A stretch of 53,286 nt of DNA, from NCBI GenBank assembly GCA_964351905.1, contig CAYGPG010000012.1:1-53286 (forward strand), written 5' to 3'. Below the pieces are notes generated by a model, which made no database searches, was not told the origin of the DNA, and saw only the letters and a program-made list of their open reading frames with translations. The number at the start of each line of letters is the position of its first letter. The first letter of the stretch is position 1. A program made the translations under genes and the position numbers. This document shows, in pieces, positions 34,332-42,058 of the stretch. The DNA comes from GCA-2708415 sp964351905. Lineage in GTDB: Bacteria; Pseudomonadota; Alphaproteobacteria; Micavibrionales; Micavibrionaceae.

Positions 34332-35318
34332 TTAGCCACGGTTTCTAAAGTCATGTTTGTCATAGGCATTAATAATCTTTGTGACTAATTTATGCCTGAC
34401 AACATCTTTTGCGTCAAAATGAATAAACGGTACTTCTTCCACATTATTCAGGATGCTCATCGCTTCTTTAAGCCCACTGTGGGTTCCGGGCGGTAAATCA
34501 ATTTGCGATGGGTCACCCGTAATCACCATACGTGTGCCTTCACCCATACGGGTGAGGAACATTTTCATCTGCATTGATGTTGTGTTTTGCGCTTCATCTA
34601 ATACCACAAAGGCGTTCTTTAATGTTCGTCCGCGCATAAAGGCGAGGGGGGCAATCTCAATATGCCCTTGTTCAATTTTCTTCGGCACATCATCAGCGGG
34701 CATCATTTCGTGTAACGCATCAAATATGGGGCGCAAATAAGGATCAATTTTTTCTAACATATCACCTGGAAGGAACCCTAAATTCTCACCCGCTTCCACG
34801 GCAGGACGGCAAAACACCATGCGCTCGATCAAACCGTCTTGGTACATTTGCACCGCCATGGCCACGGCCAAAAATGTTTTTCCCGTTCCTGCGGGACCCA
34901 CACCAAACACCATATCATGGCTTTTAATCGTATCAATATACGTGGCTTGATTGGGAGATCGTGGGGCGATTAGTTTATTTTTGGACGTTTTAATTCCAGA
35001 GTCTTTATCAAAAGGCATTTTTGCCTCCTTTGTTTTAGGGGAATTTGAGGTTAAAAAACGATAGGAAGAATCTATTTCACTGACTGTGATTTCACGACCT
35101 TCTTTGGTTTTTTGAAAGAGGTAGGTCAGGATATCTTGTGCAATTTTGACGTCTTTTTTGTCGCCAGAGATTTGCATTTCATTCCCCCGCGTCACAATCA
35201 CAAGCGAGAGAATATCTTCTAGATGTCGTAAATTGGCATTTTGAGAGCCAAAAAGAATAGGGAGGTAGCTATTTCCATCAAAAGTAATGGATATCTCGTG
35301 TTTGGATGGCTTAGGTAT
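34332..35318 (-). CDS. PhoH-like ATPase, apparent ATA start codon
   Basis: PhoH-like P-loop NTPases are coupled to YbeY in many bacteria. Walker A is GPAGTGKT (residues 141-148), Walker B VVLDEAQNT, sensor MVITGDPSQIDLP. The first canonical start is a GTG at 35201, but the frame continues upstream with a typical PhoH N-terminus (HEISITFDGNSYLPILFGSQ). That extension contains no ATG, GTG or TTG before an in-frame stop. An ATA at 35318-35316 lies six bases after GAGGGG, and reading it as Met gives a natural MPKPSKHEISITF start and 328 residues. An extended -10 promoter lies about 35 bases further up. ATA may be a true rare start, or an error for ATG. Confidence 0.88.
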   Translation of the reverse strand: MPKPSKHEISITFDGNSYLPILFGSQNANLRHLEDILSLVIVTRGNEMQISGDKKDVKIAQDILTYLFQKTKEGREITVSEIDSSYRFLTSNSPKTKEAKMPFDKDSGIKTSKNKLIAPRSPNQATYIDTIKSHDMVFGVGPAGTGKTFLAVAMAVQMYQDGLIERMVFCRPAVEAGENLGFLPGDMLEKIDPYLRPIFDALHEMMPADDVPKKIEQGHIEIAPLAFMRGRTLKNAFVVLDEAQNTTSMQMKMFLTRMGEGTRMVITGDPSQIDLPPGTHSGLKEAMSILNNVEEVPFIHFDAKDVVRHKLVTKIINAYDKHDFRNRG

Positions 35319-35351
35319 CGTAAACCCCTCTAATAATTAAATAATATAATC

Positions 35352-35360
35352 ATTATAGCA
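35352..35360 (-). promoter_or_regulatory. extended -10 promoter of phoH-ybeY-corC-lnt
   Basis: The minus strand reads TGC-TATAAT, an extended -10 with a perfect hexamer. Transcription would start near 35345, leaving about 27 bases before the proposed ATA start. No good -35 is seen, as is usual for extended -10 promoters. Confidence 0.6.
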
Positions 35361-35386
35361 TATAAATTAGCATTAATTACAATATT

Positions 35387-36742
35387 TTAAGCCGCTTCAA
35401 CCATCTCAACTTCACCAACCAACGCATTCGGGGTCGCGTCGGTGACTTTTACGTTGATGATTTGGCCTATGAGGCGCTCGTTAGCGGGGACGTTGATGGC
35501 TTGATAGAACGGCGTACGGCCTTGAAGTTGGCCTTCGTTACGACCCGTGCGCTCAAACAAAACAGGCATGGTTTGACCCACGGCGCGTTTATTAAAGTCA
35601 AAATATTGATCACTGATCAATTGTTGCAATTCAACCAGACGTGCTTGCGCCACATTGGGGCGCACCAAATTACTCATATTCGCCGCGGGTGTACCAGGCC
35701 GGGCGGAGTATTTAAACGAATACGCGCTCGCAAATTCCACATCGCGGATCAATTGCATCGTATCCTCATGATCTTGGTCGCTTTCCCCAGGAAATCCTAC
35801 AATAAAATCTGAGGAAAAAACCAAATCAGGGCGTGCTTTACGCAAATCCGCAACAATTTCACGATAACGATCACTTGTATGTTTACGGTTCATCGCCTTT
35901 AAAATTTTGTCCGAGCCACTTTGAACAGGCAAGTGAAGGAAAGGGGCGAGCTTTTCCACATCGCGATGTGCGTTAATCAATGCCAAATCCACATCACGCG
36001 GGTGAGAAGTGGTGTAGCGAATAATTTCAACGCCATTCACTTCTGCCACGGCCTCAATGAGTTGGCCTAATCCCCACGTTTTTCCATCGCTGTTCTCACC
36101 ATGATAAGCATTCACATTTTGGCCGAGCAAAGTGATTTCCTTTGCCCCTTGATCCACAAGGCGTTTGGCTTCATCCACAATTTTATCAACAGGGCGCGAA
36201 TATTCCGCGCCGCGCGTGTAAGGCACGACACAAAACGTACAAAATTTGTCACAGCCTTCTTGAATGGAAAGAAACGCCGCCGCGCCTTGATTTTGCTCCT
36301 CGGGTAGGCTGTCGAATTTAGAAATCGTTGGAAATTCTGTGTTCACCACACGCTCATCACCCGTGGCTTTTAAAACCATTTGCGGCAATTCATGGTAAGT
36401 TTGCGGCCCAAAAACCATATCAATGACAGGCGCACGTTGTAGAATAAAATCACCCTCGGCCTGCGCCACACAACCCGCAATCGCCATGAGCATTTTACCG
36501 CCTTTGGCTTCTTTGGCATCCTTATGCTTTTTCAAACGCCCAATTTCAGAAAAAACCTTATCCGTTGCCTTTTCACGAATGTGACACGTGTTCAGTATCA
36601 TCATGTCCGCATCTTCAGGCTCATCAACCTGATGATACCCAAGCGGGCGCAAAATATCCGCCATGCGCGATGAATCATATACATTCATCTGACAGCCCCA
36701 AGTTTTGATATATAGCTTTTTCTGTTGTGTATTCTGCATCAT
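35387..36742 (-). CDS. miaB: tRNA-2-methylthio-N6-dimethylallyladenosine synthase
   Basis: This radical-SAM enzyme methylthiolates i6A37 in tRNAs. The N-terminal domain has the three cysteines of the auxiliary cluster (TWGCQMNVYDS, NTCHIREKA, AGCVAQAEG). The radical-SAM motif is CDKFCTFCVVPYTRG. A TRAM domain forms the last 65 residues. The 451 residues match the family. It lies 68 bases upstream of the phoH start. Confidence 0.96.
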   Translation of the reverse strand: MMQNTQQKKLYIKTWGCQMNVYDSSRMADILRPLGYHQVDEPEDADMMILNTCHIREKATDKVFSEIGRLKKHKDAKEAKGGKMLMAIAGCVAQAEGDFILQRAPVIDMVFGPQTYHELPQMVLKATGDERVVNTEFPTISKFDSLPEEQNQGAAAFLSIQEGCDKFCTFCVVPYTRGAEYSRPVDKIVDEAKRLVDQGAKEITLLGQNVNAYHGENSDGKTWGLGQLIEAVAEVNGVEIIRYTTSHPRDVDLALINAHRDVEKLAPFLHLPVQSGSDKILKAMNRKHTSDRYREIVADLRKARPDLVFSSDFIVGFPGESDQDHEDTMQLIRDVEFASAYSFKYSARPGTPAANMSNLVRPNVAQARLVELQQLISDQYFDFNKRAVGQTMPVLFERTGRNEGQLQGRTPFYQAINVPANERLIGQIINVKVTDATPNALVGEVEMVEAA

Positions 36743-36786
36743 TTCAATGAGGGTTAAAGCATAAATAATGCTTAAAAGGCAAGTAT

Positions 36787-37494
36787 TTAAGTGACTTTAG
36801 CCTTAGGGGAGTTTGCCTCCATCCATTTTTGAGCTTCTTCAGGAGTTGGACAGTTTAAAATCTTTTCGGCATTATCTGAAGGATATAATCGTTCAGTAAT
36901 TTTTTGTACAAAAACAGCCAAATCAAAATTGGTTGTTAACCCAATTATCTCACCAACTTGCGCTTTATCAATAATTTGCTGCCATGTGTAAGGATACTTA
37001 GATCCTTTTTTGTTTTTAGGCCATTTTACTCTCTTATTCAAAGAGTTTTCTAAAAAGTCTTTAAAATTTAAATTGGGGTTATCGGCACGATTATCTATTA
37101 TTGTATAGGCAACGAGCTTAAAAACATCTTTTAAAGTGATAGAGTCTTTAAGAGTAGCTTCTGATAATTTTTTTAACCCTAATTGTATCTTCTGATCATA
37201 TTCTTCTTGAGGCATACTAATTAAAGAAGCATATTTTTTTGCGAATGCTCTTGGGCTAGAGCAATCCTCTGCTCCGCGAATTCTTTTGTTTGTAAAGGCA
37301 GAATATAAAGTCGTCCATGATTTGTTTTTTGAGCCAATTCTGAAAAGATCATGATATTCAGGATTTAATATTTCGAAAACTTTAATAGGAATTCTCTTTA
37401 TTTGATTGCCATATGCAACGCCATAAAGTTGTATATTAGCCCTCATAAGCTCTAATACTGCTTGAGCTGTATAATCCACTTTTTTATTTGGCAT
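36787..37494 (-). CDS. protein of unknown function
   Basis: I do not recognise this 235-residue protein. It has no signal peptide or membrane segment. It is basic and largely helical. The middle part (KKYASLISMPQEEYDQKIQL) looks like helical repeats. A segment KRVKWPKNKKGSKYPYTWQQ is strongly basic and aromatic, and the C-terminus ENCPTPEEAQKWME-like region reads as a final helix (LNCPTPEEAQKWMEANS). The gene lies between miaB and the divergent metG, is AT-rich compared with its neighbours and has no clear ribosome site, which is compatible with later acquisition. It could be co-transcribed with miaB (44 bases apart). Confidence 0.65.
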   Translation of the reverse strand: MPNKKVDYTAQAVLELMRANIQLYGVAYGNQIKRIPIKVFEILNPEYHDLFRIGSKNKSWTTLYSAFTNKRIRGAEDCSSPRAFAKKYASLISMPQEEYDQKIQLGLKKLSEATLKDSITLKDVFKLVAYTIIDNRADNPNLNFKDFLENSLNKRVKWPKNKKGSKYPYTWQQIIDKAQVGEIIGLTTNFDLAVFVQKITERLYPSDNAEKILNCPTPEEAQKWMEANSPKAKVT

Positions 37495-37522
37495 ATTTTT
37501 TAATACGTAAATTATTCAAGAA

Positions 37523-37569
37523 AATCAATATCTTTTTTGTGGCAACAAAAGATAATTATGTTATTGATT
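37523..37569. promoter_or_regulatory. nested dyad in the metG divergent gap
   Basis: Outer arms AATCAATA/TATTGATT enclose a second imperfect repeat (ATCTTTTTTGT against ACAAAAGAT). It ends four bases before the metG start and could be an operator or an mRNA leader structure. Confidence 0.3.
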
Positions 37570-37573
37570 AGGC

Positions 37574-39154
37574 ATGAAAAATTCAAAAGACCCATTCTAT
37601 ATCACCACCGCAATCTCATACGTGAACGGCAAGCCGCATCTTGGTCATGCCTATGAGCAAATTTTGACCGATACGATGGCGCGTTTTAAACGCCTTGATG
37701 GACATGATGTGATGTTTTTGACAGGCACGGATGAGCATGGGCAAAAGGTTGCCAAAACGGCCGAAACCAATGGTATGGAGCCAAAAGCATTCTGCGATAA
37801 AATAGCGCAGAGCTTCATGGATATGACGGATCAACTCAATATCTCCAACGATGATTTCATTAGAACGACGGAGCCACGCCATTACGAAGCCTCCAAAGCC
37901 ATCTGGAATGCCATCAAAACCAACAATCCTGATGACATTTACCTCGATAAATATGCAGGATGGTATTCTGTCCGTGACGAGGCTTATTTTGCCGATAGTG
38001 AGTTGACAGAAGGGCAGGACACCGAAGGTAATAAATACAAATTGGCTCCAACAGGTGCGCCCGTTGAATGGGTCGAAGAATCCAGCTATTTCTTTAGGTT
38101 ATCAGCTTATGGTGATAAATTGCTTGAATATTATGCGGCGCACCCTGACTTCATTGCACCTGAGTCTAGACGCAACGAAATCATTTCATTCGTGAAATCT
38201 GGCCTGCAGGATATTTCAATTTCCCGCACAAACTTCAAATGGGGCGTGCCTGTACCTGATGATGAAGACCATGTGATGTATGTCTGGCTGGATGCGTTGA
38301 CTAATTACATTACAGGCGTTGGCTATCCCAAAACAGACAGTGACAGCTATCAAAAATTCTGGCCTGCGGATATCCACGTGATTGGTAAGGATATTATTCG
38401 TTTTCACTGTATCTATTGGCCTGCCTTCCTCATGGCGGCAAATTTGGAACTTCCAAAACAAGTGTTCGCTCATGGTTTTATTAATGTCAACGGCGCGAAA
38501 ATGTCCAAATCTGTCGGGAATGTTATTGCGCCCCAAGATCTGATTGATCTCTACGGCCTTGATGCAACGCGTTATTTGTTGATGCGGGAAGTATCCCACG
38601 GGCAAGATGGAAATTTCTCTCACGAATATGCCGTTCAACGCATCAACAGCGACTTGGCGAATGGCTTGGGTAACTTGGCGCAACGAACGCTCTCTATGAT
38701 TTACAAAAACTGTGACGGTAAAATCCCTGAGTGCGGCGCACTCAACGATGAAGATAAAAAGCTTTTGGATTTAGCGTATAACCGCACCTTAGACACGGCG
38801 CGTGAAGAAGCAGACAAAATGCGTTTCAATCGCGCGCTAGAAGCCATTTGGAAACTCGTCATCGAAGCCAATGGATATGTAGACGCTCAAGCACCTTGGG
38901 GTCTAAAAAAGACAGATCCGGAGCGTATGAACACCGTTTTATACATTTTGGCCGAAGTTGTGCGTGTTTTAGGGCTGTTAGTGCAGCCATACACCCCAGA
39001 ATCTGCCACAAAAATGCTCAATCAACTCAAAATTGATGAAAATGAACGCCAATTTAATTTCATTTCAAATGATTATGCTCTGAAATCAGGTTTAGAAATA
39101 GATCAACCCGAAGGCGTTTTCCCACGTTTAGACGCTCCAGAAAAAGCCGCTTAA
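37574..39154 (+). CDS. metG: methionyl-tRNA synthetase
   Basis: It charges initiator and elongator tRNA-Met. The class I signature is PHLGHAYEQ, with FLTGTDEHGQKV after it, and the KMSKS loop is NGAKMSKSVGN. There is no four-cysteine zinc knuckle, so it belongs to the short type, and at 526 residues it lacks the C-terminal dimerisation domain. In relatives it follows holB; here nine other genes intervene. It is followed by a tiny membrane protein gene after 17 bases. Confidence 0.96.
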   Translation: MKNSKDPFYITTAISYVNGKPHLGHAYEQILTDTMARFKRLDGHDVMFLTGTDEHGQKVAKTAETNGMEPKAFCDKIAQSFMDMTDQLNISNDDFIRTTEPRHYEASKAIWNAIKTNNPDDIYLDKYAGWYSVRDEAYFADSELTEGQDTEGNKYKLAPTGAPVEWVEESSYFFRLSAYGDKLLEYYAAHPDFIAPESRRNEIISFVKSGLQDISISRTNFKWGVPVPDDEDHVMYVWLDALTNYITGVGYPKTDSDSYQKFWPADIHVIGKDIIRFHCIYWPAFLMAANLELPKQVFAHGFINVNGAKMSKSVGNVIAPQDLIDLYGLDATRYLLMREVSHGQDGNFSHEYAVQRINSDLANGLGNLAQRTLSMIYKNCDGKIPECGALNDEDKKLLDLAYNRTLDTAREEADKMRFNRALEAIWKLVIEANGYVDAQAPWGLKKTDPERMNTVLYILAEVVRVLGLLVQPYTPESATKMLNQLKIDENERQFNFISNDYALKSGLEIDQPEGVFPRLDAPEKAA

Positions 39155-39171
39155 ACACAAAGGAAAGCCTC

Positions 39172-39339
39172 ATGAAAAAACTCATATATCTTATCACCTC
39201 TATCGCACCTCTCATTGCTTGGGTTTACGCGCTTTTGGAACGCTACGGCTCACAAGATTGGATTATGCTTATCATTGATGTCTTCATTCCACCCGTTGGT
39301 ATTATCGACGGTATCGGCATGTATTTTGGGGTTTGGTAA
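39172..39339 (+). CDS. 55-residue membrane protein of unknown function
   Basis: An ATG with AGGAAAG at ideal distance opens a 55-codon frame between metG and the EamA gene. Two hydrophobic segments are visible: about residues 5-21 (IYLITSIAPLIAWVYAL) and 29-55 (WIMLIIDVFIPPVGIIDGIG then MYFGVW), separated by ERYGSQD. The second resembles the Pmp3/YqaE pattern of proline and glycine in a membrane hairpin, but I would not assign it to that family. The good ribosome site and tight spacing make it a likely real gene. Confidence 0.65.
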   Translation: MKKLIYLITSIAPLIAWVYALLERYGSQDWIMLIIDVFIPPVGIIDGIGMYFGVW

Positions 39340-39344
39340 AAGTT

Positions 39345-39791
39345 ATGATGGCTAATCTTTGGTTTTTTTGCGCCTTGGGTACCGCAGTCATGTGGGGCTT
39401 TGGGTATGCTTTAAGTGAAAAAATTATGAAAGATTCCTTTCACCCTTTATTCTTAATGGTGGTAACGGGTTTTCTTTATTTTACGCTTAGCCTTGGTGTT
39501 GCTTATTTCACAAATAATTTAAAAAGTGGCTTTCAGGCCATCGAAAGCAATCCCAATTCAATTTTTGGTGTTTTACTTGTGTCCTTAAGTGTTGTCATAG
39601 GCTCATTTTTAATTCTTTACGCAATCAGTCTTAAAAACGCGACAACGGTAAATCTTATCGAAATAACATACCCCATTTTTACCTTGATTTTTGCCTATAT
39701 TATTATGAAGGAAGTTCAAATCACGCCGTCTATTTTACTGGGCGGATTACTCATTTTCACAGGTATTGGTATCATATATTTGAAAGCGTAA
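39345..39791 (+). CDS. EamA-like half-size DMT transporter
   Basis: The 148-residue protein has about five membrane segments in a single EamA repeat: LWFFCALGTAVMWGFGYAL, LFLMVVTGFLYFTLSLGVAY, VSLSVVIGSFLILYAISL, VNLIEITYPIFTLIFAYI and ILLGGLLIFTGIGIIYL. Full EamA proteins carry two such repeats, so this one would have to dimerise. Substrate unknown. The ATG at 39345 (or 39348) is preferred to an upstream TTG. It overlaps nothing and is three bases before tatD. Confidence 0.78.
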   Translation: MMANLWFFCALGTAVMWGFGYALSEKIMKDSFHPLFLMVVTGFLYFTLSLGVAYFTNNLKSGFQAIESNPNSIFGVLLVSLSVVIGSFLILYAISLKNATTVNLIEITYPIFTLIFAYIIMKEVQITPSILLGGLLIFTGIGIIYLKA

Positions 39792-39794
39792 CCT

Positions 39795-40628
39795 ATGTGG
39801 ATCGACTCTCACTGTCATTTAAATCATCGTAATATAGAAGAGGCGGGGAGTGCGTCTGATATCATCAAACGCGCCAATGACGCGGGCGTTGAGGGTATGC
39901 AAACTATCTGTTGCCGCATTGCCGAGGAAATGGATGAATTGCTCGCGCTATCGAATGCCCACGACAATGTCTGGTGTTCCATCGGGACGCATCCGCATGA
40001 TGCAGGCAATGAACCCGAAAAGGCTATAAACGCTGATGATATAATTACCAAAGCCAATAGTTATGACAAAATAATCGGAATAGGGGAAGCGGGGCTAGAT
40101 TACTTCTATGATCATGCCTCAAAGGAAGATCAACACGCGATGTTCCGCAAACATATAGCAATAGCCAAAGAAACGGGCCTGCCACTGATTATTCATACAC
40201 GCGATGCCGAGGACGATACCATTGATATTTTACGTGCCGAAGGTGCTTGCGATGGCAAAACTAAGGTTCTCATGCATTGTTTTAGCTCGAATAAGACGCT
40301 CGCGCAGCAATCTATTGATGAAGGTTTTTACATGTCGTTCTCAGGTATGATTACCTTTAAAAAGAATGACTACTTACGTGATATTGCCCGTAGCGTGCCC
40401 ATAGATCGTTTACTGATTGAAACCGACGCGCCATATCTGGCACCAATGCCATATCGCGGCAAAACCAACGAGCCAGCATTTGTGGCTCACACAGGTCAAT
40501 TTATGGCCGATTTATTTAATCTGACGGAACAACAACTTGCACAACACACAAAAGATAATTTCTTCAAACTGTTTGATAAGGCAATGCTCACATATAAATC
40601 TGCTGCATTAACCCAAAATGCCTTATAA
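39795..40628 (+). CDS. tatD: TatD-family metal-dependent DNase
   Basis: TIM-barrel hydrolase of the TatD/YcfH type, a 3'-5' exonuclease or D-aminoacyl hydrolase relative. The metal motifs are DSHCHLNH, GEAGLDYFYDHA, PLIIHTRDAEDD, VLMHCFSS and ETDAPYLAPMPYRGK. The 277 residues are slightly longer than the usual 260, with an extra C-terminal helix. metG-tatD proximity is conserved in many bacteria. Confidence 0.93.
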   Translation: MWIDSHCHLNHRNIEEAGSASDIIKRANDAGVEGMQTICCRIAEEMDELLALSNAHDNVWCSIGTHPHDAGNEPEKAINADDIITKANSYDKIIGIGEAGLDYFYDHASKEDQHAMFRKHIAIAKETGLPLIIHTRDAEDDTIDILRAEGACDGKTKVLMHCFSSNKTLAQQSIDEGFYMSFSGMITFKKNDYLRDIARSVPIDRLLIETDAPYLAPMPYRGKTNEPAFVAHTGQFMADLFNLTEQQLAQHTKDNFFKLFDKAMLTYKSAALTQNAL

Positions 40629-41019
40629 ACAGCATTATAATAGCGTTCAACAATGACTATAGATTAATAGTACCTCACCTAGATAAAACACTTTATTTAC
40701 CATAATATATATTATCACATCAAATTTATCCTGTGGTGATCTTTGGCTTCTAACCTAAGACGGTAAATTGCTCCGCCGGGTTTTAAAAGGCTCAGGAGGC
40801 TCAGAAATAAAATACCCTCTATCTGGTTACTCCAAGACCTTGCTCTGAACATGATTTTAGAATTAAATGACTGTGATAATAATAAAGCAATGGTTTCCCT
40901 GTCTCTTCTATCATTAAGACTAAAAAACCTCGTCCTTAAAATAGTTGGATCAGAGATTAAAACTGAGCCATCTGTTCTATCTAAAAAAATTCCTAGATAC
41001 CCTAAAATTATATCTAAAC
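40629..41019. other. 391-base stretch without a supported gene, containing a long imperfect hairpin
   Basis: No convincing coding region is visible. A 62-codon frame at 40851-41039 lacks a ribosome site and overlaps the next gene. The main structure is the inverted repeat at 40740-40837. An AT palindrome (ATAATATATATTAT) lies at about 40702-40715. Confidence 0.6.
40740..40837. ncRNA. candidate structured RNA or palindromic element
   Basis: On the minus strand, outer stem TCTTGG/CCAA(A)GA, then AACC/GGTT, then AGA-G-GGTA/TACC-G-TCT, are separated by small internal loops. A larger asymmetric bubble follows and an inner stem CTCC..GCC/GGC-GGAG closes the end. The bubbled rod recalls 6S RNA in outline, but I see no decisive 6S sequence, promoter or terminator. 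Confidence 0.3.
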
Positions 41020-41484
41020 TTATTTTAACAATTGATTAAGTTTAAGAGTTTCTTCTGAAGAAATAATTTCGTTGGCAGATAATCTTTTCACAAGCTCAAG
41101 AAGTATTTGTTTTTGCGCCTCTGAATCCAATGTCTCTGCTTCATTTTGGCCTTTATAAAATGCACTTTCCCAAGCGTAGTTTGCTTGATCTACACCCTCA
41201 TTATAAAAATGCCCCTCTCTGCCATCATCGGGAGCCTCTTCCATTGTATAACCAGTATAACCAATCTTATTGAGTAACTTCTTGGCCTGTTGAAGTTGTT
41301 TCTCATTCAATTCATTGTTTAGAATTTTACTATTTTTCAGACAATACATCATTTCACCAGCTATATAACCTTTCTCAATGGGGCTTTTCATGAGAATTTG
41401 AGGATCAATCATAGCTGAGGCTCCTTTTGCGATAGTAAGGCTGAAAACTATAAAGCAAAGATATAATATTTTTCTATTTATCAT
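41020..41484 (-). CDS. small exported protein of unknown function, paired with dps
   Basis: I do not recognise this 154-residue protein. The signal peptide is clear (ILYLCFIVFSLTIAKGASA). The mature part is short and helical, with one cysteine (MMYCLKNSK), a GYTGYTMEEAPDDGREG loop and an acidic C-terminal half (NEAETLDSEAQKQILLELVK). It starts nine bases after the dps stop on the same strand, so the two are probably co-transcribed and might both act in stationary phase or oxidative stress (inference). Confidence 0.68.
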   Translation of the reverse strand: MINRKILYLCFIVFSLTIAKGASAMIDPQILMKSPIEKGYIAGEMMYCLKNSKILNNELNEKQLQQAKKLLNKIGYTGYTMEEAPDDGREGHFYNEGVDQANYAWESAFYKGQNEAETLDSEAQKQILLELVKRLSANEIISSEETLKLNQLLK

Positions 41485-41493
41485 ATGAAATAC

Positions 41494-41973
41494 CTACTTC
41501 TTTAAATTAGCGCCGATAAACCAAGCATCTTTATCTATCTGACGGCTTATCTCTGTGAAAAGATCTTCTGTGTCTGGATCGCCAGCTTCGCTTGTTTCTT
41601 CAATTGCTTCACGGATGCGTTTTCCAACATCGGCAAAGCGTTCTGTTAAGGCCTGAATGTGCTCTTCAATGTCCGTAATGTCATTGGGATAGGCTTTCAT
41701 TTTCGTGTTGGAAACAACATCTTGTGATGTTCCTTTGGCAACGCCACCAATGATAACGGCGCGTTCTGCCATCATATCAGCACCTTCATTCACACGGTCA
41801 TAAACACTATCAAGAAGCTCATGCACGCCTATAAAGCCCGCCCCTTTTAAATTCCAATGCGCTTGTTTTACGGCATTTGATAAATCAAGCATATCCGCCA
41901 ATCGCGCGTTTAAAAGCTCAATAAGTGATTTTCTTGTATTATCTTCGATGCCACTGACAAATCTTTTATCCAT
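41494..41973 (-). CDS. dps: Dps-family DNA-protecting ferroxidase
   Basis: Dps dodecamers oxidise and store iron with peroxide and protect DNA. All ferroxidase ligands are at the canonical spacing: His39, His51, Asp55, Asp66 and Glu70, within QAHWNLKGAGFIGVHELLDS and NEGADMMAER. The 159 residues have a short N-terminal tail with only a few basic residues. A strong AGAGGAA precedes the start. The gene is divergent from mazG with about 85 bases between starts. Confidence 0.93.
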   Translation of the reverse strand: MDKRFVSGIEDNTRKSLIELLNARLADMLDLSNAVKQAHWNLKGAGFIGVHELLDSVYDRVNEGADMMAERAVIIGGVAKGTSQDVVSNTKMKAYPNDITDIEEHIQALTERFADVGKRIREAIEETSEAGDPDTEDLFTEISRQIDKDAWFIGANLKK

Positions 41974-42058
41974 AATTTCCTCTATTTATTTGTGATTAAT
42001 TCTTACCTTAACAACAGATAAATTCACCATTCGTTCCACTTTAATGTACTTTATTTCC

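Noticed and set aside
40740..40837. Firm assignment of the hairpin as 6S RNA
   Set aside because: Only the outline (stems and a central bubble) fits. No decisive sequence, promoter or terminator is visible.
40716..40853. About 44-codon minus-strand frame running through the long hairpin at 40740-40837
   Set aside because: Its codons coincide with the hairpin arms, there is no ribosome site, and the RNA or DNA structure explains the sequence better.
40851..41039. 62-codon open frame on the plus strand in the tatD to dps gap
   Set aside because: No ribosome site, unusual composition, and it overlaps the 3' end of the well-supported exported gene at 41020.
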